Assembly (NCBI GenBank): GCA_030526195.1
Contig: JAUNDG010000001.1
Span: 1 to 64,000, forward strand
Length of the DNA: 64,000 nucleotides
Source of the DNA: Lachnospiraceae bacterium
GTDB taxonomy: Bacteria > Bacillota > Clostridia > Lachnospirales > Lachnospiraceae
Reading direction: 5' to 3'
The notes beneath the pieces were generated by a model, which saw only the letters and a program-made list of their open reading frames with translations, had not been told where the DNA came from and ran no database searches. Shown one piece after another: positions 1 through 8,694 of the stretch; position 1 is the stretch's first letter; each line of letters starts with the position of its first letter. The position numbers were made by a program, and so were the translations under genes.

Positions 1-188
1 CTATAAAAACCCTGTTATTAATATACCCTGTGTCCTTGACTTGGGGTGCACATTAGCGAAAAATGACCTGAAAATGACACTGGAAATCGCCAAAAACAGG
101 CATCTCCAGGGTCGAGGTGATAATTGTGAAAATGACATTGATTACATCACTCTTTATCCCGATTCAATAACATAATGAGAAGAAAAAA

Positions 189-215
189 GGCGATGCAGTT
201 TTGGGCTGCATCGCC
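189..215 (-). terminator. Rho-independent terminator of the NUDIX gene
   Basis: A perfect 10-bp stem (GGCGATGCAG / CTGCATCGCC) with a 7-nt loop lies 26 bp beyond the stop codon of the minus-strand NUDIX gene. It is followed on the minus strand by a T-run (AGAAAAAA on + at 181-188). A TTTT tract on the other side means it could work in both directions. Bases 1-188 hold no gene I can support, only two copies of GAAAATG (70, 128). Confidence 0.85.
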
Positions 216-240
216 TTTTGCCATATTGGTGATTTTGCGT

Positions 241-768
241 TTACACTTCGTACCCTTCAGCCTCAAAGGCCTGGAGGATGCGTTCGTAGTGCAGGAAGTT
301 TTTGTCAGCGGCCTGTTTCCGGATCTCATCGAAGGGCACGATGGCGAAGTCGATGGCTTCGGAGGCTTCGATGGTGACATCATCTTCAGTGAAGTCCATA
401 TGGAAATGATAAATATCCACGAAGTAGTTATCGCCTCGATCGAGGTCCACGTTTGAATAGGTGTAGACGCAGCGGCCTTCGGCACCGGAGATATCCAGGC
501 CGGTTTCTTCTTTCACTTCCCGGAGCACGGCATCATAAGAGGTTTCACCGGCCAGAACACCGCCACCGGAAACCTCCCAGGCACCGGCGGCCCATTTTTT
601 ATTGAGGGAGCGGCGGGTGATGAGGAACTTGTGGTCCGGGCGTTCAATAAGAGCCAGAACGATGAGCTGATATTCGCCCTCCTGCAGACGGCTGCCCTTG
701 CGCGGCAGGGTGCGGCCGGTTAATTCTTTTTTGTCATTATAGACGTCAAAATATTCCATTACTTCCAT
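241..768 (-). CDS. NUDIX hydrolase
   Basis: A 175-residue NUDIX-family hydrolase, expected to cleave a nucleoside diphosphate linked to another group. The Nudix box is complete: GGGVLAGE, seven residues, then REVKEETGL, fitting Gx5Ex7REUxEExGU. The N-terminus (MEVMEYFDVYNDKKELTGR) resembles the Idi/YfcD-like subgroup, which often acts on isoprenoid or nucleotide-sugar diphosphates; the exact substrate cannot be read from the sequence. The start at 768 is chosen because AAGAAGGG lies seven bases upstream; a second ATG three codons on is less well spaced. The gene is monocistronic, with a terminator just downstream and the EamA gene diverging on the other side. Confidence 0.9.
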   Translation of the reverse strand: MEVMEYFDVYNDKKELTGRTLPRKGSRLQEGEYQLIVLALIERPDHKFLITRRSLNKKWAAGAWEVSGGGVLAGETSYDAVLREVKEETGLDISGAEGRCVYTYSNVDLDRGDNYFVDIYHFHMDFTEDDVTIEASEAIDFAIVPFDEIRKQAADKNFLHYERILQAFEAEGYEV

Positions 769-1128
769 GGGATGTCCCTTCTTTACTTTTTTATTCGAAC
801 TTCATTTCATTGTATAGAATATAGAGGTTCCATGCAAGTATCGTCCGCTTTCAGCGCGTCATGTGAAGCGGAATTTTCGAACTGCAGCGAGCATTCCCTG
901 CTTCAAAGACGTAGTGTCTTAAGCGGGGGTTACGGTGAAGAATGTCCCTCGCGCTGTTAAGTCGGGAGCCTGTCAGCCTTGATTTTTTGACGCGCGGACG
1001 TATCCCGGCGTACGGGATTCCGCAATTCTGCGGGTTTGTTTGCGCTATGCCCTCTCTTCATGTAGAATAGAAAGTGTCATGCAAATCCTGCGGGATTGGC
1101 GGGCATGAGTTTTAAACAAGGAAGTTTT
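769..1128. other. 360-bp intergenic region with two hairpins
   Basis: No gene is supported here; a 62-codon frame at 772-960 is unlike any protein I recognise. The region holds a hairpin at 844-872 (TCCGCTT / AAGCGGA) and a second structured element at 897-927 (CCTGCTT, CAAAGAC, GTAGT, GTCTT, AAGCGGG). The second is one of four related copies in the window (the others are at 55.27, 55.38 and 55.59 kb). The distal end carries a promoter for the EamA gene. Confidence 0.6.
1040..1068 (+). promoter_or_regulatory. Sigma-A type promoter for the EamA transporter
   Basis: TTGCGC (1040-1045) and TAGAAT (1063-1068) are separated by 17 bp, 60 bp upstream of the chosen start codon. This is a pattern match by eye; the -35 is imperfect. 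Confidence 0.5.
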
Positions 1129-2010
1129 ATGGAGAAACCGGCAACACTCGCAGTCATCGCCGCCGGGTGTCTGTGGGGCATTATCAATCTGTTTGTGAAG
1201 GAAATGGCGGCTGCGGGCCTTTCGGCTCTGCAGATTTCATTTTTACGCGTGTTGGTGGCGACGGTCATCCTCACCGTATTTCTGGTACTGAAGGACCGAT
1301 CGAAGTTTCGCATCGCTTTAAGAGATATCTGGATGTTTGTGGGAACGGGCATCATCAGCCTCGTGCTTTTCAACACCTGCTACTTTTACGCGATGATTCA
1401 CGGGCAAGCCTCTGTGGCGGTGGTGCTTCTGTATACATCGCCGATTTTTGTGATGTTGATGGCCGCGCTCCTTTTTAAGGAACGGATCACGAAGCTGAAG
1501 GTGGCGGCGCTCCTTATGACATTTGCGGGCTGCATTTGCGTGGCGGGCATTCTGGGCAGCAGTTACGCGCTGCCGCCTATAGTGCTTGCGGCGGGACTCG
1601 CCTCCGGATTTCTCTACGCGCTGTATACCATTTTCGGCCGCTATGCTCTGGCGAAATACGACGCCATGACGGTGACCGTGTACACCTTCATTTTCGCATT
1701 AGCCGGCCAGGTGGTGGTCTGCGATGCCCGAGCGGCCTGCGCTGTGTCATTTTCGTCAATGAAAATGATCCTGCTGACGCTGGGTATCGGCGTTTTCAGC
1801 ACGATCCTGCCCTACGTTTTGTATACCTGGGGGCTGGCCTTCGTCGAATCGGGGAAGGCGGCTATCCTGGTGGCGGTGGAGCCGCTGGTCGGGGCAGTGA
1901 TCGGCATGACGGTTTTTCGCGAGAGCCATGATCTTATCAAGATTCTGGGAATCGGCCTTATTCTGTGCGCTATTATGATGCTGGGGCGCCGTGAATCGAA
2001 GACATCATAG
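1129..2010 (+). CDS. EamA/DMT-family transporter
   Basis: A drug/metabolite-type transporter of about 293 residues with ten predicted hydrophobic segments and the two-fold EamA repeat. The N-terminal motif AGCLWGIINLFVKEM and the second-half motif YTWGLAFVESGKAAILVAVE are typical of the family. It should export or import small metabolites across the cytoplasmic membrane; the substrate is unknown. The ATG at 1129 is preferred because AAGGAAG sits five bases upstream, although in-frame ATGs exist at 1096 and 1105. The gene appears to be transcribed alone. Confidence 0.88.
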   Translation: MEKPATLAVIAAGCLWGIINLFVKEMAAAGLSALQISFLRVLVATVILTVFLVLKDRSKFRIALRDIWMFVGTGIISLVLFNTCYFYAMIHGQASVAVVLLYTSPIFVMLMAALLFKERITKLKVAALLMTFAGCICVAGILGSSYALPPIVLAAGLASGFLYALYTIFGRYALAKYDAMTVTVYTFIFALAGQVVVCDARAACAVSFSSMKMILLTLGIGVFSTILPYVLYTWGLAFVESGKAAILVAVEPLVGAVIGMTVFRESHDLIKILGIGLILCAIMMLGRRESKTS

Positions 2011-2160
2011 ATGTTTTCAGATGGAAAAGTGAAACATATATTTTTGAAAATGGTTGCGCATTCTGATGGATAAGCGAACCGGGCTTAAAAAATGGCTTTC
2101 GTTTCCGCCGGGAGACGGAGCCGGGGAACCTGCTGTATTTCATATGAAGAGGGAATGAAC

Positions 2161-3048
2161 ATGAACAATTTTGTATTAAGCTGCTGCTCAACCGCCGACC
2201 TGTCCAAGGAGCATTTTGAGGCGATCGGGGTTCATTATATTTGCTTCCACTACGAGCTGGACGGCGTGCCCTACATGGACGATCTGGGGCAGAGCATGCC
2301 TTTTGATGAATTCTATGAGAAAATGGCCAATGGCGCCGACACCAAGACGTCACAGATCAACGCCACTGAATTCGAAGAGTATTTCCGTGGTTTCCTGGAA
2401 CAGGGACTGGATGTGCTGCATGTGTGCCTGTCATCAGGCCTGTCCGGCACTATCAATTCCGCCGGCATCGCCAAGAGCGTGCTGGAAGAGGAATTCCCGG
2501 ATCGCAAGATTTATCTGGTGGACTCTCTGGGCGCCTCTTCAGGCTACGGCCTGCTTGTTGACACACTGGCCGCGCTTCGGGATGAGGGCAAGAGCATCGA
2601 TGAACTGAGAGACTGGGCGGAAGAAAACAAGCTGAAGCTCAATCACTGGTTCTTCTCAACGGACCTGTCCTTCTACATCAAGGGCGGCAGAATTTCCAAG
2701 ACAGCCGGTTTCTTCGGCTCCATGCTGAATATCTGCCCGCTGCTGAACATGGACTATCTGGGCCGTCTCATTCCGCGCTATAAGATCCGCGGTAAGAAGA
2801 AAGTCATCCAGGCCATCGTGGATAAAATGGCGGAAATGGCCGATAACGGGCTGGATTATGACGGCAAGTGCTACATCTGCCAGTCTGCCTGCATGGCGGA
2901 TGCCGAAGCTGTGGCCCGTCTTATCGAAGAGCGATTCCCGAAACTGAACGGGAAGGTGGAGATCAATTACATCGGCACCACCATCGGCAGCCATACCGGT
3001 CCGGGGACAGTGGCCGTGTTCTTCTGGGGCAAGAAGCGGGAAGACTAA
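2161..3048 (+). CDS. DegV family fatty-acid-binding protein
   Basis: A DegV-family protein of about 295 residues. The family binds a fatty acid between two EDD-fold domains, and in Firmicutes (as FakB) can present fatty acids to a FakA kinase. Visible signatures are the N-terminal SCCSTADL, TSQINATEFEEYF, LSSGLSGTINSA, DSLGASSGYGLLV, and the C-terminal IGTTIGSHTGPGTVAVFF. The ATG at 2161 is used because GAGGG lies seven bases upstream; an ATG two codons earlier is too close to it. No fakA is adjacent. A strong terminator follows. Confidence 0.92.
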   Translation: MNNFVLSCCSTADLSKEHFEAIGVHYICFHYELDGVPYMDDLGQSMPFDEFYEKMANGADTKTSQINATEFEEYFRGFLEQGLDVLHVCLSSGLSGTINSAGIAKSVLEEEFPDRKIYLVDSLGASSGYGLLVDTLAALRDEGKSIDELRDWAEENKLKLNHWFFSTDLSFYIKGGRISKTAGFFGSMLNICPLLNMDYLGRLIPRYKIRGKKKVIQAIVDKMAEMADNGLDYDGKCYICQSACMADAEAVARLIEERFPKLNGKVEINYIGTTIGSHTGPGTVAVFFWGKKRED

Positions 3049-3076
3049 CGGCAGGGCTGTGTTAACAAAAATGATT

Positions 3077-3108
3077 AGCCCGGGAATCCAGGATTCCCGG
3101 GCTATTTT
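3077..3108 (+). terminator. Rho-independent terminator after degV
   Basis: A very GC-rich inverted repeat (AGCCCGGGAATCC / GGATTCCCGGGCT) with almost no loop is followed by ATTTTCC. It lies 28 bp after the degV stop codon. Confidence 0.8.
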
Positions 3109-3264
3109 CCATCTTACCGGCCTGCGTTGCAGTCTGTATCGGAAATGAGCTTTTTGGGGACATTGCGTATCCCATTGGCGCGCGCATTATGATGGTGATC
3201 ACGCGGTAGGCGCACTTTTTGTGATCGTGGGTAGCCGCGCGCTTTTACACATATAGGAAGTAAC

Positions 3265-4353
3265 ATGACGATGAAAAAAGAATTAATTGATAAGCTGGCT
3301 CAGGCCGGCAATCTGACGGACGAGGAGCTGAAGAGCCTTCTGGAGTCCGGCGATGAGGACGAGGATTATCTCTTCCAAAAGGCGGATGCCCGGCGGCAGA
3401 GCATCTACGGCAAAGAGGTCTATTTGCGGGGGCTTATCGAGTTTACCAACTATTGCAAAAATAACTGCTATTACTGCGGGATTCGCTGCGGCAACACCAA
3501 GCTGGAACGCTATCGTCTTACCAAGGATGACATTCTGGCCTGCTGTCAGGAAGGTTATCGTCTGGGGTATCGGACCTTCGTGCTCCAGGGCGGCGAAGAC
3601 CCATTTTTTACAGATGAGATGATCTGCGACATTGTGAGTGCCATCCACGGATCATACCCGGATTGCGCCATCACGCTGTCCATCGGGGAAAAGGAAAAAA
3701 GCAGCTATCAGGCCTATTTCGAGGCCGGCGCCCGGCGTTATCTGCTGCGCCATGAAACGGCGAATGAAGCCCATTATCGGAAACTGCATCCGGACGTGAT
3801 GAGCCCGACTCATCGGCAGCAGTGTCTTTTTGATCTGAAGGCTATCGGCTATCAGGTCGGCACCGGCCTGATGGTGGGATCGCCATTTCAGACCACTGAA
3901 AATATCGTGGAAGATATCCGGTTTATGCAGAAACTGGATCCGGACATGATCGGGATCGGGCCGTTTCTGACCCACCTCGACACACCATTTTCGAAATATG
4001 AAAATGGGAGTCTGAAACTTACGCTGCGGCTCATTGCCATTTTCCGACTCATGTTCCCCTATGCGCTGATTCCCTCCACCACGGCCTTGGGGACCATTCA
4101 TCCGGCCGGCAGGGAAATGGGGCTGAAGGCGGGCGCCAATGTGGTGATGCCGAACCTGTCCCCCACGGATTTCCGGAAGCTTTACAGTCTTTATGACAAC
4201 AAGATCTGCACCGGGGATGAGGCGGCGGAGTGTCGCGGCTGTCTTGAGCGCCGCGTGAAGGGCGCCGGATATGAGATCGTCAATGCCGTCGGGGACTGCG
4301 CCAAACTGCGGCTTGATGGAAATACGTATCCTGATGAAACGAAGATGTCATGA
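3265..4353 (+). CDS. hydE: [FeFe] hydrogenase H-cluster radical SAM maturase HydE
   Basis: A 362-residue radical SAM enzyme of the HydE/PylB/BioB group. The CX3CX2C cluster motif is at residues 64-71 (CKNNCYYC), preceded by EVYLRGLIEFTN as in HydE. The FVLQGGEDPFFTDE and GIGPFLTHLDTPF segments also match. HydE helps build the organic part of the [FeFe] hydrogenase H-cluster. The partners HydF and HydG and the hydrogenase are not in the window. The ATG at 3265 follows AGGAAG; ATG 3271 is an alternative. It is directly upstream of a LarE-like protein, and both act in metal-cofactor assembly, but with 155 bp between them co-transcription is only possible. Confidence 0.9.
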   Translation: MTMKKELIDKLAQAGNLTDEELKSLLESGDEDEDYLFQKADARRQSIYGKEVYLRGLIEFTNYCKNNCYYCGIRCGNTKLERYRLTKDDILACCQEGYRLGYRTFVLQGGEDPFFTDEMICDIVSAIHGSYPDCAITLSIGEKEKSSYQAYFEAGARRYLLRHETANEAHYRKLHPDVMSPTHRQQCLFDLKAIGYQVGTGLMVGSPFQTTENIVEDIRFMQKLDPDMIGIGPFLTHLDTPFSKYENGSLKLTLRLIAIFRLMFPYALIPSTTALGTIHPAGREMGLKAGANVVMPNLSPTDFRKLYSLYDNKICTGDEAAECRGCLERRVKGAGYEIVNAVGDCAKLRLDGNTYPDETKMS

Positions 4354-4508
4354 GCACGGTTTTTTGCGCGGCGAGCGCCCACATAATGATAGTCTCGACA
4401 TTAAAATTCGAGGCAGGCGCGAGCCCGATAGAAGCGGACTGTGTGCTTTGTGTGGTATAACGCATGTCCGCTTGATGAATGATAGATAGAAATAAGAAAG
4501 GTATCACC

Positions 4509-5339
4509 ATGCCGAAAGCAATATCAACAGATTTACTGAATAAATACAACACCCTTCTGGACCACCTGAAGTCCTTCGGCAGCGCCGCTGTGGCATTTTC
4601 GAGTGGTGTGGATTCCACATTTCTTTTGTATGCCGCAAAGGAAGCACTGGGGGACCGCGTCATAGCTGTGACCGCCTCATCATGCTCATTTCCGGAAAGG
4701 GAACTGAAGGAGGCGAAGGCCTACTGTGAGGACATGGGCATCCGGCACCTCATCATCAAATCCGAGGAACTGGAGATCGAAGGCTTTTCCCACAATCCGA
4801 AGAACCGCTGCTATCTGTGCAAGCGGGAATTGTTTGAGAAGATCGGACAGGTGGCCCGGGAGCAGGGGATCAACGAGATCTGCGAGGGGTCCAATCTGGA
4901 CGATAACGGCGATTACAGACCGGGGCTGCAGGCGGTGGCGGAGCTTGGGGTGAAGAGTCCGCTGCGGGAAGTGGGCTTCACCAAGCAGGAGATTCGCGAT
5001 CTGTCGGAGCATTTCCATCTGCCCACCTGGAACAAACAGTCCTTTGCCTGTCTGTCCAGCCGTTTCCCCTATGGGGACCTGATCAATGAAAAGAAACTGA
5101 AAATGGTGGATCAGGCGGAACAGCTGCTGCTTGATATGGGCTTCCATCAGCTGCGGGTGCGCATCCATGGCGATCTGGCCCGGATCGAGCTTCTGCCGGA
5201 GGAATTTCCGAAATTCATGGAAGATTCCACACGGCTTGAGATTCATCGGAAGTTTAAAGAATATGGCTTTGCCTATGTGGCGCTGGATGTTGTGGGATAC
5301 CGCATGGGTAGCATGAATGAGACACTGGAAAAGGAATAA
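4509..5339 (+). CDS. larE: ATP-dependent sacrificial sulfur transferase, LarE family
   Basis: A PP-loop ATP pyrophosphatase of about 276 residues. The ATP-binding loop is AFSSGVDSTFLLYAA at about residue 28, and the family motif SFACLSSRFPYGD is present with its cysteine. A CYLCKRELFEKI segment gives an extra CxxC pair. LarE proteins adenylate the nicotinate-derived precursor of the lactate racemase nickel-pincer cofactor and donate sulfur to it. No larA, larB or larC is adjacent, so the assignment is by family only, and some LarE-like proteins may serve other thiolations. The ATG at 4509 is chosen over 4479 because AAAGG lies seven bases upstream. It ends 6 bp before the helicase gene. Confidence 0.82.
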   Translation: MPKAISTDLLNKYNTLLDHLKSFGSAAVAFSSGVDSTFLLYAAKEALGDRVIAVTASSCSFPERELKEAKAYCEDMGIRHLIIKSEELEIEGFSHNPKNRCYLCKRELFEKIGQVAREQGINEICEGSNLDDNGDYRPGLQAVAELGVKSPLREVGFTKQEIRDLSEHFHLPTWNKQSFACLSSRFPYGDLINEKKLKMVDQAEQLLLDMGFHQLRVRIHGDLARIELLPEEFPKFMEDSTRLEIHRKFKEYGFAYVALDVVGYRMGSMNETLEKE

Positions 5340-5345
5340 AATGGT

Positions 5346-7217
5346 ATGATCGTTTACTCCGGGATGAAAAGTGATTTCCTGGCAGCGGTAGAAGCGGATT
5401 CCATCGCTGCGGAAATCGAGGCAACCATTTACAACAAAATGCATAAGCGCACGGCGGCCAACGAATTCCGTTCCTGGGAAAACTCCCTGGAGTATATGTA
5501 TAAGGTGCTCAATGACCGGGAGATTCCCGAGGATTCCGGCATCGCTATCGAATACAATATCCCCCAGACCTCGAAGCGCGTGGACTTCATCATTTCCGGA
5601 TACGATGACCGGCAGGATCCGCAGGTCATCATTGTGGAACTGAAGCAATGGGACAAGGCGGAGGCTGTTGAGGGTCAGGATGCGCTGGTGGAAACATTTA
5701 CGGGCGGCGCTCTGCGGAAGGTGGTGCATCCGTCGTATCAGGCCTGGTCATACAAGGCCATGATCGAGGATTACAATTCCTGCGTGCAGGAGCGGCGCAT
5801 CGGCCTGCATCCCTGCGTTTACCTTCATAATTATCGCAAGGCCAGTCCGGATAAGCTGGAGGCGCCGCAGTATCAGGAGTATCTCGATGAGGCACCGATC
5901 TATGGCCGCGGCGAGGTGGCCAAGCTGCGGGCATACATCAAAAAAGCGGTGGTCTACGGCGATAAAAAAGCCATTCTCTACGAAATCGACCACGGGAAGA
6001 TCAAACCTTCCAAAAGTTTGCAGGATGCCATCAAACGCATGATCGAGGGCAACCGGGAATTCATCATGCTGGATGAACAGAAGGTTGTATATGAAGAGAT
6101 TCTGAAGACAGCCAAGACCTGTCTTACGGATCATAAAAAGCGGACGGTGATCGTTGTTGGCGGCCCGGGCACTGGGAAAACGGTGGTGGCCATCAATCTG
6201 CTGGCGGCCCTGACCCAGGAGGGGCAGTTTGCGCAATACACCTCAAAAAACAGTGCCCCCAGAAATGTCTACGCCAAAAAGCTGTCCGGTCACAAGAAGA
6301 GCAGCATTCAGAATATGTTCAAGGGTTCCGGCTCTTATACCGAAGTTGACGCGAACATCATCGATACGATCATCTGCGACGAGGCTCACCGGCTTAATGA
6401 GAAATCCGGTTTGTACGGAAATGAAGGGGAAAACCAGGTCAAGGAAATCATCAATGCCTCTTTATGCAGTGTTTTTTTCATCGATGAAAGCCAGCGCGTG
6501 ACATTGAAGGATATCGGTTCTGTCAATGAGATTAAAAAATGGGCCCGCAGCCTGGGTTCCGAGGTTTCGGAAATGGCGCTGGTGTCCCAGTTTCGCTGCA
6601 ACGGGTCGGATGGCTATCTGGCCTGGCTGGACGATACGCTTGAAATCCGCCCGACAGCCAATTATGATCTGCGGGATGTGGATTATGACCTGCGGGTCCT
6701 TGAGTCACCTCATGAGCTGCGAGAACTCATTTTCGAAAAAAATGAACCGGCCAACCGGGCGCGGATTCTGGCGGGCTATTGCTGGGAATGGCTGCGAGAG
6801 GGCAAAGGGAAGACGGATGTGCATGATATCGTGATCGATGATTTCGGCATGAGCTGGAATCTGGATAACACCCAGACCTTCGCCATCGACCCGGATTCCG
6901 TTCATGAGATCGGCTGCATTCATACATCTCAGGGGCTGGAATTTGACTATGTCGGTGTCATCATCGGCGATGACATGCGTTATGAAAATGGGCATATCGT
7001 GACTGACTTTACAAAACGCGCCAGAACGGACCAGTCGTTAAAGGGCATTAAGAAAATGTTCCGTGAAGACCCGCAGCGGGCTTTGCGGGAAGCTGACGAG
7101 ATTATCAAGAATACGTATCGGACCCTGATGACGAGAGGGATGAAGGGGTGCTATGTCTACTGCACCAATCAGGCACTGGCGGATTACCTTAGGACATGCA
7201 TCGGAAATGAGGATTGA
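5346..7217 (+). CDS. DUF2075 protein: PD-(D/E)XK-like nuclease domain fused to an SF1-type helicase
   Basis: A 623-residue two-part protein. The N-terminal part has a restriction-nuclease-like core: RVDFII (D80), then IIVELKQW (E98, K100), matching D-(E)xK. The C-terminal part is a DUF2075 helicase/ATPase with a Walker A at about residues 272-279 (GGPGTGKT), a Walker B near 340 (TIICDEAHRL), SQFRCNGSD, and a late motif IHTSQGLEFDYVGV typical of SF1 motifs V-VI. Such proteins are thought to act on nucleic acids and some lie in defence neighbourhoods; the function is not established. It starts 6 bp after larE and ends 3 bp before a MazG-like gene, so the last two form a tight operon. Confidence 0.85.
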   Translation: MIVYSGMKSDFLAAVEADSIAAEIEATIYNKMHKRTAANEFRSWENSLEYMYKVLNDREIPEDSGIAIEYNIPQTSKRVDFIISGYDDRQDPQVIIVELKQWDKAEAVEGQDALVETFTGGALRKVVHPSYQAWSYKAMIEDYNSCVQERRIGLHPCVYLHNYRKASPDKLEAPQYQEYLDEAPIYGRGEVAKLRAYIKKAVVYGDKKAILYEIDHGKIKPSKSLQDAIKRMIEGNREFIMLDEQKVVYEEILKTAKTCLTDHKKRTVIVVGGPGTGKTVVAINLLAALTQEGQFAQYTSKNSAPRNVYAKKLSGHKKSSIQNMFKGSGSYTEVDANIIDTIICDEAHRLNEKSGLYGNEGENQVKEIINASLCSVFFIDESQRVTLKDIGSVNEIKKWARSLGSEVSEMALVSQFRCNGSDGYLAWLDDTLEIRPTANYDLRDVDYDLRVLESPHELRELIFEKNEPANRARILAGYCWEWLREGKGKTDVHDIVIDDFGMSWNLDNTQTFAIDPDSVHEIGCIHTSQGLEFDYVGVIIGDDMRYENGHIVTDFTKRARTDQSLKGIKKMFREDPQRALREADEIIKNTYRTLMTRGMKGCYVYCTNQALADYLRTCIGNED

Positions 7218-7220
7218 CTT

Positions 7221-7556
7221 ATGACACAGGAAACCATTGACCAGATTTTGAAATTCAGAGACGACCGGGACTGGAAGCAGTTCCATAACCCGAAGGACCT
7301 GGCCATATCCATTTCCCTGGAAGCGGCGGAGCTTCTGGAGGTTTTTCAGTGGAGCGCCGAAGACATCGGGTGTGCCGATAAAATCGACAAGATCAGGGAA
7401 GAACTGGCGGATGTGGTGAGTTACTGCGTCCTCATGGCGGATGTGTGCGGATTGGACCTGGATGAGATCGTGCGGGAAAAGATCAAGCGCAATAATGAAA
7501 AGTATCCCGTGGAAAAAGCCAGAGGGTCGAAGAAGAAGTATTATGATCTGAAGTGA
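7221..7556 (+). CDS. MazG-like nucleotide pyrophosphohydrolase
   Basis: A 111-residue all-alpha NTP pyrophosphatase of the MazG/RS21-C6 (dCTPase-like) type. Metal-binding signatures are the EAAELLEVFQW helix (ExxE) and the EELADVVSY helix (ExxD), plus a C-terminal KYPVEKARG segment found in the family. It should hydrolyse (d)NTPs to NMPs. Together with the upstream nuclease-helicase it forms a two-gene unit with a 3-bp gap, which suggests a joint role in nucleotide or DNA quality control or in phage defence; that role is inference. GAGG is eight bases upstream of the ATG. Confidence 0.88.
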   Translation: MTQETIDQILKFRDDRDWKQFHNPKDLAISISLEAAELLEVFQWSAEDIGCADKIDKIREELADVVSYCVLMADVCGLDLDEIVREKIKRNNEKYPVEKARGSKKKYYDLK

Positions 7557-7682
7557 TGCGGAACACGAAGCGCAAACCGAATCTAAGGCATCGGGTGCGA
7601 TGAACAGAAGCGTTATGTTGGCGCACGCAGATCTGGCATGATCGGATCAGGACCTGCCAGGGGGATAAAGAAAGGAAAAAGC

Positions 7683-8024
7683 GTGAATATTCAGATATTT
7701 GGGACGAAAAAAGATTTTGACACCAAGAAGGCCGACCGTTATTTCAAGGAACGCGGCATCAAGGTGCAGTTCATCGATATGAAAGAAAAAGGGATGAGCA
7801 AAGGCGAGTTTAATTCCGTCAGTCAGGCGGTCGGCGGTTACGAAAAGCTCATCGATGAGAGCTGCAAGGACAAAGACCTGCTGGCACTCATTCAGTACAT
7901 CGCCGAGGAAGATCGCATCGAGAAGATTCTTGAAAATCAGAAGGTTATCAAGACACCGATCGTCCGGAACGGTCGCCAGGCGACGGTCGGCTACCAGCCG
8001 GAGGTTTGGAAGGGCTGGAAGTAA
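7683..8024 (+). CDS. ArsC/Spx-fold protein lacking the catalytic cysteine
   Basis: A protein of about 113 residues of the arsenate reductase (ArsC)/Spx thioredoxin-like fold. It opens NIQIFGTKKDFDTKKADRYF, where ArsC proteins have a cysteine in the N-terminal loop, and later has IKTPIVRNGRQATVGYQPEVW, which matches the C-terminal ArsC motif (PIVR...G). No cysteine sits at either Spx/ArsC redox position; the only one I see is in SCKDKDLL. A reductase role is therefore doubtful. The start is set at GTG 7683 because AAAGGA is correctly spaced; an upstream ATG at 7638 lacks a ribosome binding site. Confidence 0.8.
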   Translation: MNIQIFGTKKDFDTKKADRYFKERGIKVQFIDMKEKGMSKGEFNSVSQAVGGYEKLIDESCKDKDLLALIQYIAEEDRIEKILENQKVIKTPIVRNGRQATVGYQPEVWKGWK

Positions 8025-8118
8025 GGCGCGAGTGGTTAGCTGTTTTTCATATATGCTTTTTGCCCGAGGACAGAGAAACCGGATTAGGAAACAATCTTGG
8101 AAAATGATTGCAAACTGA

Positions 8119-8147
8119 TTGCGAATTGCAAGCACACGTGCTATGTT
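8119..8147 (+). promoter_or_regulatory. Promoter and possible operator of the relB gene
   Basis: TTGCGA (8119-8124) and TATGTT (8142-8147) are 17 bp apart. A CACGTG palindrome sits between them (8134-8139), where an autoregulating RelB could bind. The ribosome binding site AAGGAGG follows at about 8155. Confidence 0.5.
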
Positions 8148-8169
8148 ATACACAAAGGAGGCGGTAAAT

Positions 8170-8475
8170 ATGGCAAGAACAGCAAATGTCTTCGTTCGTG
8201 TTGAACCGGAAATTAAAGAACAGGCTGAAAGCGTATTAGATCAGTTAGGAATTCCTATGTCAAACGCAGTGGGGATGTTTTTACGTCAGGTCGTATTGCA
8301 AAACGGTATTCCGTTCGAAATGAAATTACCCAGAACAAAACCTTTGGCATATCAATCGCTTTCGAAAGCGCAGTTTGATATGGAGATTGAAAAGGGCATT
8401 TCCGATGTAAAAGCCGGTAGAGTTTTTTCGGCAGATGATATCGAGAATGAAATGAAGAAAGAGTTTGGCTTATGA
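8170..8475 (+). CDS. relB: RelB/DinJ family antitoxin
   Basis: A 101-residue ribbon-helix-helix antitoxin. It begins MARTANVFVRVEPEIKEQAE and continues LGIPMSNAVGMFLRQVVLQNGIPF, the classic DinJ/RelB DNA-binding region, with a C-terminal toxin-binding tail (SDVKAGRVFSADDIENEM). It has an ideal AAGGAGG ribosome binding site, and its stop overlaps the start of the relE remnant by 4 bp (ATGA), the usual coupled arrangement. It looks intact, while its toxin partner has lost its C-terminus, so it may now be an orphan. The region is more AT-rich than its surroundings, which suggests horizontal transfer. Confidence 0.92.
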   Translation: MARTANVFVRVEPEIKEQAESVLDQLGIPMSNAVGMFLRQVVLQNGIPFEMKLPRTKPLAYQSLSKAQFDMEIEKGISDVKAGRVFSADDIENEMKKEFGL

Positions 8476-8694
8476 TTTTTCAGGTGAATTATTCAGCTGA
8501 AGCTAGATTAGATCTGAAAGACATATACGAGTATATAGCATATGAGCTTTTAGCACCGGAAGCTGCGGCAGGCCAGACCAGGCGTATTATGAAAGCGATT
8601 CGTTCACTTGAACAAATGCCGGAAAGACACAAATTGTATGAAGAAGAACCATGGCATAGTCGAGGGTTACGCGTTTTTCCGGTTGATAATTATC
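8472..8694 (+). pseudogene. relE: RelE/YoeB-family toxin, 3'-truncated and fused in frame to cas3
   Basis: The first 74 or so codons encode a RelE/ParE toxin: FQVNYSAEARLDLKDIYEYI, LAPEAAAGQTRRIMKAI, LEQMPERHKLYEEEPW, GLRVFPVDNYL. The normal continuation (a strand with the catalytic tyrosine/arginine region and the C-terminal tail) is missing. Instead the frame runs directly into Cas3 sequence (LDQWLTESGAYAFTSRLSM). The break is near base 8694. RelE toxins cut mRNA in the ribosomal A site; loss of the C-terminal strand should inactivate it. The whole frame runs 8472-9620. Confidence 0.85.

Noticed and set aside
772-960. Small protein gene in the 769-1128 gap
   Set aside because: The frame overlaps two hairpins, is Cys/Arg-rich and has no ribosome binding site.
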